DNA of 19,372 nt from CAZDOD01 sp964506935 (GTDB lineage Bacteria; Desulfobacterota; Zymogenia; Zymogenales; Zymogenaceae), in NCBI GenBank assembly GCA_964506935.1, contig CAZDOD010000041.1, positions 1 to 19,372 of the forward strand. The letters run 5' to 3'. Shown one piece after another: positions 14,739-19,372 of this stretch. The translations under genes and the position numbers were made by a program. A model generated the notes under the pieces. It did no database searches, was not told where the DNA came from, and worked only from the letters and a program-made list of their open reading frames with translations. How positions within the stretch are numbered: the first letter of the stretch is position 1; each line of letters starts with the position of its first letter.

Positions 14739-16712
14739 ATGAACGTTGCCGTAAAGCCGATAGCAGAATTGGGGGAGCTCCTCGATGGGAAAAAGAATGT
14801 CGCCGTTTTGGCCTGCAAACTCTGTCTCAAGGAATTTTCCGAAGACAGGTCGGAAGAGCTTTCCGAAATAAAGACCGCCTTAGAAGCCTCCGGTAAAAAA
14901 ATAACAGACATAAGAGAACTCGATTTCATGTGCAACCGCACCTTCACCGAAAAGGTCGTGGGAGAGCTCGACCTCGGTAAGATTGATGCGGTTGTCTCCT
15001 CATCCTGCGGTGTAGGGACTCAGGTCTTGGCATCGCTTATAGATAAGCCTGTGATTTCCGGCGTCGATACCTTCGGCGGAGGACTCTATGAAGGATTTCA
15101 TCCCGCCGACAGTAAACAGTGCAGGGCGTGCGGCCAGTGCGTCCTCAACTATACCGCCGGAATCTGCCCCGTCGCATACTGTGCCAAGAGCCTCCTCAAC
15201 GGGCCGTGCGGCGGAGCAAAGGAGGGGAAATGCGAGGTAGATAGCGAAAAAGACTGTATATGGCTGAAAATACATGAGCGTCTGAAAAAGCAGGGGAGAG
15301 TCGACCTCATGAGGGGGGACATCAGGCTCAGGGATTATAATAATCCCACTTTCGCCGAGATAATTAGCCTCAAGACCGAGGCCGCCAATAGAAGAGACAT
15401 GAACTTTTACGGCGGCCTATATCCGCTTGAGATGAAGGAAGAGACAGAAAAAAAACCTATCGAGATGGCCCCCGTACCCGATATCCTCGTAATCCCATTA
15501 AGCCAGCACATAGGTGCGCCGAACGATCCCGTCGTGAAAGTTGGAGACACAGTAAAGATGGGGCAGGTAATCGGCAAGACCGACGCCTATGTATCGTCTC
15601 CGATCCATTCTCCCGTTAGCGGAAAGGTAATCGCCATCGAGCCCCGCCCCCATCCCGTCATGCCGAATGACGTCCCCGCAATCGTGATAGAAAATGACAA
15701 AAAGGACACCACAGACGAGTCGTGCGTACCAAAGGGCGATATCGAAAAGCTCACCCCCGAACAGATCATCGAGATAGTCAGAGACAAGGGGCTCGTCGGG
15801 ATGGGCGGCGCGATGTTTCCGACACATGTAAAGATAAAGCCCACGAAACCACTCGATCTTTTAATTTTGAACGGCTGCGAGTGCGAGCCCTATCTGACGG
15901 CCGACCACAGGATGATGCTCGAACATACCGAAGAGATAGTCCGTGGGATGAGGCTCATTGCAAAGGCATCGGGCGTCGATAAATGCATCATCGCCGTCGA
16001 GGACAACAAGCCCGACGCCGCCGAGGCGCTAAGGGCTTTTGCGGGGGACGGCGTAAGTGTCGAGGTATTGAAAACCAAATACCCCCAGGGGGCGGAGCGA
16101 ATGCTCGTATACCGGCTCACCGGAAGGACCGTCCCGAGGGGCGGGCTCCCACTTGATGTCGGTGTCGTCGTCTCTAACGTCGGCACGGCATACGCCATCT
16201 ATGATGCCGTCGCAAACGGAATGCCTCTGATAAAGAGGGCAATAACCATAAGCGGCGACGGCGTAAAAAAGCCTGGGAACTACATGGTAAGGATTGGGAC
16301 ACCATTTTCCGACCTATTGAAAAATTACATCGAAACTCAACCGGGTGACCTCATAGGAAAAAAGATGATAAAGATGGGAGGTCGTATGATGGGGATCAGA
16401 CAATCGTCGCTCGATGGATCGGTCGTCAAGGGTACATCGGGCATCACGATATATCCCCTCCCCGATATCGCGATAGACGAATCGAGGCAATGTATCAGGT
16501 GCGGGCGGTGTCTCTCGGTATGTCCGATGGAACTTAACCCCCACCTCCTGTGGTACTACACAAACAAAAAAGACGCCGGCTCCTTACAGAAATTGGGTGC
16601 CCAAGACTGTATAGAGTGCGGATGTTGTGAATATATCTGTTCGGCCAAACTGCCCCTCGTGTCCCTGTTTAAAGATGCAAAGCTGATTGTCAGAGAAAAA
16701 ATTGCGGGGTAG
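14739..16712 (+). CDS. MetV-RnfC fusion protein (methylene-THF reductase electron-input subunit)
   Basis: A 657-residue fusion. Residues 1 to about 215 are a complete MetV (the MTHFR C-terminal-like iron-sulfur/zinc protein): C26-x2-C29, S-C-G-V-G-T-Q, then C128-x2-C131-x2-C134, C143-P-V-A-Y-C148, N-G-P-C157-G-G. After a linker, residues about 240-657 are a full RnfC-like domain. It has a barrel-sandwich segment with S-P-V-S-G-K-V, the NuoF-type flavin/NADH loop G351-L-V-G-M-G-G-A, N-G-C-E-C-E-P-Y, and two 4Fe-4S motifs (C585/588/591/595 and C624/627/630/634). In Acetobacterium woodii, a separate RnfC2 subunit lets MetVF oxidise NADH. Here the same parts are joined, so I infer NADH-dependent electron delivery to MetF. 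It is soluble, with no membrane segment. The free MetV starts 26 nt downstream. GAAAGGA precedes the ATG. Confidence 0.88.
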   Translation: MNVAVKPIAELGELLDGKKNVAVLACKLCLKEFSEDRSEELSEIKTALEASGKKITDIRELDFMCNRTFTEKVVGELDLGKIDAVVSSSCGVGTQVLASLIDKPVISGVDTFGGGLYEGFHPADSKQCRACGQCVLNYTAGICPVAYCAKSLLNGPCGGAKEGKCEVDSEKDCIWLKIHERLKKQGRVDLMRGDIRLRDYNNPTFAEIISLKTEAANRRDMNFYGGLYPLEMKEETEKKPIEMAPVPDILVIPLSQHIGAPNDPVVKVGDTVKMGQVIGKTDAYVSSPIHSPVSGKVIAIEPRPHPVMPNDVPAIVIENDKKDTTDESCVPKGDIEKLTPEQIIEIVRDKGLVGMGGAMFPTHVKIKPTKPLDLLILNGCECEPYLTADHRMMLEHTEEIVRGMRLIAKASGVDKCIIAVEDNKPDAAEALRAFAGDGVSVEVLKTKYPQGAERMLVYRLTGRTVPRGGLPLDVGVVVSNVGTAYAIYDAVANGMPLIKRAITISGDGVKKPGNYMVRIGTPFSDLLKNYIETQPGDLIGKKMIKMGGRMMGIRQSSLDGSVVKGTSGITIYPLPDIAIDESRQCIRCGRCLSVCPMELNPHLLWYYTNKKDAGSLQKLGAQDCIECGCCEYICSAKLPLVSLFKDAKLIVREKIAG

Positions 16713-16738
16713 AAAGTGATAAAAACGGAGAGAATAAT

Positions 16739-17368
16739 ATGCTGGTAACAAGAGTCAAAGCTGAAGATGAGCTTATCGGCATCCTGCCGAAAAATCTATT
16801 TGTCATACACTGTCTCGGGTGCAAAGAGGTCCACTTCCCGCTTGAGGATGCCCGAAAACTGACATCGAGCCTTAGGGGGACGGGAGTTAACGTGATCTCC
16901 GAAGAGATGACAGATTATCTGTGCAGGCCGGATTATACGTCAATACGTCTAGATCTCTATTCCGATTCGATGAAGAAGGCCGAAGGCGTTCTCGTCTTCT
17001 CCTGCGGCGTCGGTGTCCAGACCGTTGCGGGGCTTGTCTCGGAAAAAAGTGACATTCCGGTCTTCACCGGCTGTGACACCATGCACCTTTCCGGCTTTAC
17101 GGGTCTGAGGCCGACCGAGCTCGACTGCGCAAGATGCGGAGATTGCGTCCTCGGAAGAACCGCGGGGATATGCCCCGTGGCGAATTGTGCAAAGGGGCTC
17201 CTTAACGGCCCCTGCGGCGGCGCTATGAACGGGAAATGCGAAGTCGACTCAGAAAAAGATTGTATATGGCTATTGATTTATAAACGGCTCAAGGAACAGG
17301 GACGAGAAGAGTTGATGAAAGGTAAAAGTTACACGAGGGACTATACGAGGGCGGAAAAGGGAATCTAA
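16739..17368 (+). CDS. metV: MetV, free-standing methylenetetrahydrofolate reductase partner subunit
   Basis: A 209-residue protein of the MetV family, homologous to the amino part of the preceding fusion. It has H-C25-L-G-C28, S-C-G-V-G-V-Q, and C130-x2-C133-x2-C136, C145-P-V-A-N-C150, N-G-P-C159-G-G, with cysteine spacing identical to the fusion copy. MetV forms the core of acetogen methylene-THF reductases with MetF and carries iron-sulfur and/or zinc sites; it is thought to pass electrons to the MetF flavin. GGAG precedes the ATG at 8-nt spacing. MetF starts 55 nt downstream. I infer that this copy pairs directly with MetF while the fused copy docks the RnfC module, but either could do so. 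Confidence 0.9.
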   Translation: MLVTRVKAEDELIGILPKNLFVIHCLGCKEVHFPLEDARKLTSSLRGTGVNVISEEMTDYLCRPDYTSIRLDLYSDSMKKAEGVLVFSCGVGVQTVAGLVSEKSDIPVFTGCDTMHLSGFTGLRPTELDCARCGDCVLGRTAGICPVANCAKGLLNGPCGGAMNGKCEVDSEKDCIWLLIYKRLKEQGREELMKGKSYTRDYTRAEKGI

Positions 17369-17423
17369 TATAGTTATCGAGCCTTTTTAATATTGGATAT
17401 CTGATATATGGAGGAGTTTTAGG

Positions 17424-18320
17424 TTGAGCAAGTTTAAAGAATCCCTAAAGAGCGGAAAGTTCACAGTTACAGGTGAGATAGGCCCACCGAAGGGGACAAA
17501 TGTAGGGCCTGCGCTCCATGAGGCCACAGAATATCTGAAAGATACCGTGGTCGCCGTAAACGTGACCGACATCCAGACCGCCGTGATGAGGGCTGGTTCT
17601 CTTTCGATGTGTATCCTTCTGAAGGAGAAGGGGATCGAGCCGATACTACAGATGGTGTGTCGTGATCGGAATAGACTAGCGCTGCAATCCGATCTTTTAA
17701 ACGCCGCAATATTCGGTATCGAGAATGTCCTTTCGATTACCGGCGATCATGTGGTCATGGGCGACCATCTTGAGGCTAAGCCGGTATTTGACCTCGACTC
17801 GGTGAGCCTCCTTGATGCGATGAGGATTTTGGAGAGCGGGTCGGATATGGGAAAGACACCCAAGGGAGAACCGAATGTCCTCGACGGCACCCCGAAATTC
17901 TTCAAGGGGTGTGTTGTGGCGCCGTGTGCCGAGGAGGTCGAGCCGCAGGTAATCAAGCTTGAGAAGAAGGTGGCCGCCGGCGCCGAGTTCGTCCAGACAC
18001 AGGCCGTTTACGATCCCAACGCCTTTGAGGACTTCATAAAGCGGGTCGAACATCTCAAAGTCCCGATCCTCGTCGGTATCGTCGTCCTAAAGGGGGCGGG
18101 AATGGCGAAGTATATGAACAAAAACGTTCCCGGTGTCCACGTCCCCGATGAGTTGATCGAAAGGCTCGCATCTGCCGCAAAAGAGGATGTACCCAAGGTC
18201 TCCGTAGAGATCTCCGGCGAACTTATACATCGAATGAAGGATATGTGCCAGGGGGCCCATATAATGCCCCTCGGCTGGGATAAATATATACCTGACATCA
18301 TATCGGCGGCGAAGCTTTAG
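17424..18320 (+). CDS. metF: Methylenetetrahydrofolate reductase catalytic subunit
   Basis: A 298-residue TIM-barrel flavoprotein of the MTHFR family, which reduces methylene-THF to methyl-THF. The amino end has V-T-G-E18-I-G-P-P, placing the catalytic-type glutamate. D108 in S-I-T-G-D-H corresponds to the flavin-contact aspartate of the family. The late P-I-L-V-G-I-V-V-L segment is a typical barrel strand. It is the short, acetogen-like form without a regulatory domain. The start is TTG, chosen because GGAGGAG lies 7 nt upstream and the nearby ATG at 17408 is out of frame and stops at once. It follows both MetV genes and precedes a RACo-like gene by 137 nt. Confidence 0.92.
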   Translation: MSKFKESLKSGKFTVTGEIGPPKGTNVGPALHEATEYLKDTVVAVNVTDIQTAVMRAGSLSMCILLKEKGIEPILQMVCRDRNRLALQSDLLNAAIFGIENVLSITGDHVVMGDHLEAKPVFDLDSVSLLDAMRILESGSDMGKTPKGEPNVLDGTPKFFKGCVVAPCAEEVEPQVIKLEKKVAAGAEFVQTQAVYDPNAFEDFIKRVEHLKVPILVGIVVLKGAGMAKYMNKNVPGVHVPDELIERLASAAKEDVPKVSVEISGELIHRMKDMCQGAHIMPLGWDKYIPDIISAAKL

Positions 18321-18457
18321 ATAATTTACGACTACTGTTTATATAATTCGATCTACAAGAGGGAGTTTTAGAGTCTCACGTATAAAAAAGACATAAATAA
18401 AGATATCACACGATTCCGATAAGAGATTTAGATAAATAATCTTGAGGAAAAACCCTT

Positions 18458-19372
18458 ATGAAAAAGGGTGCTACAATCTGGTTTCTCCCCATCGATTTGC
18501 AGTGGAAGTTTGATAAGGGAGTAACCATTCTTGAAGCGGCCATGGACATGGGCATATTCATCAATGCCCGCTGTGGGGGCGCAGGCTCTTGTGAAAGCTG
18601 CAAGGTAATTATAAAGAAGGGTAAGGCCAACTCTGAGGAATCGAGAAGCATCCTCGGGCAAGAGGTTTACGATAAGGGTTGGCGCCTCGCCTGCAGGACT
18701 GAGATAAACGAGGACCTCGTTGTCGAGATACCCGAGGAATCCCGTGAGGAATTGGGCGAGATGCCCGCCATTGAACACTTCCCCCCCTATCACTCGGTCT
18801 TCTCTCCAAGGCACGCCTCGGCCGTCGCCATGGAGGAGATGGTCGGGGCATGGTTCAATCCCGCACTCCACAAATACTATGTCTCTGTCGATCCACCCTC
18901 CCCCGAGGACAACACCAGCGACCTGACTCGTCTACTGAGATCATTAAAAAAACGACACAAACTCGACAATATATCAGTCGACTTTCTCCTCCTTAAGACC
19001 CTTTGTCAAAAACTAAGGGCCGGAGACTGGAAAGTGACGGCGGTAATTGTACAGACCAGGGTGGAATCACAGCTAAGCGAATTTCAGTACCGCGGCTCCC
19101 GCCGACCGAAGATGATTCAGGTTGAGCCGGGAGATACGACAAAGACCCACTACTCGATCGTCTTCGATATAGGCACTACGAGCCTCTGGGGGAGGCTCCT
19201 TGACCTGAAAGAAGGAAAAGTGCTCGCCACAAGCTCATCATTCAATCCTCAGATAAAATACGGACCCGATGTAATCACAAGGATCATATATTCAACAAAG
19301 CCCGGAGGTCTCGATACGTTGCAGAGGGTAATATTGGAGGCCTTAAACAATATCATCGATGACCTCATTAAA
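18458..19372 (+). CDS. RACo-like [2Fe-2S] ASKHA ATPase, reductive activator of corrinoid proteins (partial)
   Basis: The first 305 residues, open at the window end. The amino domain is a ferredoxin fold with C39-G-G-A-G-S-C45-E-S-C48 and C79, a plant-type [2Fe-2S] set. The middle region contains K-Y-Y-V-S-V-D-P-P-S-P-E-D-N, as in RACo linker and middle domains. The ASKHA phosphate motif F-D-I-G-T-T begins near residue 236, followed by Y-G-P-D-V-I-T-R-I. RACo uses ATP to reduce the inactive Co(II) form of the corrinoid iron-sulfur protein or of methyltransferase corrinoid proteins. Next to metF, the corrinoid protein that takes the methyl from methyl-THF is the likely client. GAGGA lies 9 nt before the ATG. 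ACCCTT and AAGGGT flank the ATG and could form a hairpin over the start codon. Confidence 0.85.
   Translation, partial: MKKGATIWFLPIDLQWKFDKGVTILEAAMDMGIFINARCGGAGSCESCKVIIKKGKANSEESRSILGQEVYDKGWRLACRTEINEDLVVEIPEESREELGEMPAIEHFPPYHSVFSPRHASAVAMEEMVGAWFNPALHKYYVSVDPPSPEDNTSDLTRLLRSLKKRHKLDNISVDFLLLKTLCQKLRAGDWKVTAVIVQTRVESQLSEFQYRGSRRPKMIQVEPGDTTKTHYSIVFDIGTTSLWGRLLDLKEGKVLATSSSFNPQIKYGPDVITRIIYSTKPGGLDTLQRVILEALNNIIDDLIK

Noticed and set aside
14739..16712. The fusion being the membrane-bound Rnf complex subunit RnfC
   Set aside because: No rnfD, G, E, A or B genes surround it. It is joined to MetV and lies beside metV and metF, so it belongs with the soluble RnfC2-type subunit.

Overview
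The window looks like chromosomal DNA of an anaerobic bacterium of moderate GC content. It carries reductive acetyl-CoA (Wood-Ljungdahl) one-carbon genes, ordinary serine and purine biosynthesis genes, and a sugar-use locus. Shine-Dalgarno sites are GGAG-like and several promoters are close to the sigma-70 consensus, so this is Bacteria, not Archaea. The lineage cannot be fixed from the sequence alone; a Desulfobacterota-like or acetogen-like anaerobe is my inference. I saw no tRNA, rRNA, IS element, phage gene or CRISPR array.

Region 1 (1-4856, minus strand) is a tightly packed operon. In transcription order it holds an AAC(3)-fold N-acetyltransferase, a SIS-domain sugar isomerase-like protein, a galactose-mutarotase-like protein, a GPH-family sugar:cation symporter, a BadF/NAGK-type sugar kinase, and the first 14 codons of what looks like a neutral/alkaline ceramidase-like amidase. 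Together they suggest uptake, anomer conversion, phosphorylation and processing of an amino or N-acylated sugar. A GH13 alpha-glucosidase (5093-6766) is transcribed divergently and ends at a clear hairpin terminator.

Region 2 (6788-11886, plus strand) is biosynthetic. A class V aminotransferase and a complete D-3-phosphoglycerate dehydrogenase (serA) form a two-gene serine operon, ended by a short hairpin. A 40-residue candidate zinc-ribbon ORF follows, then purA and a DUF2889 protein.

Region 3 (11990-14268) holds a GNAT acetyltransferase on the plus strand, behind a near-perfect promoter and three tandem 12-bp repeats. It converges on, and overlaps by 11 bp, a second PGDH-like gene on the minus strand. 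That paralogue has lost the catalytic arginine and the substrate-binding arginine of PGDH but keeps the Rossmann, Glu and His residues.

Region 4 (14269-19372, plus strand) is the most notable. From a back-to-back promoter region with a 14-bp palindrome and a leader of about 300 nt comes an operon of: a MetV-RnfC fusion protein, a free-standing MetV, MetF (methylenetetrahydrofolate reductase), and a RACo-like [2Fe-2S]/ASKHA activator of corrinoid proteins, cut by the window end. MetF, MetV and an RnfC-like subunit match the NADH-oxidising methylene-THF reductase of Acetobacterium woodii, but here the RnfC part is covalently joined to an extra MetV copy. The operon therefore appears to feed electrons to methylene-THF reduction and to maintain the corrinoid protein that receives the methyl group. 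The altered PGDH-like gene diverges from the same control region.
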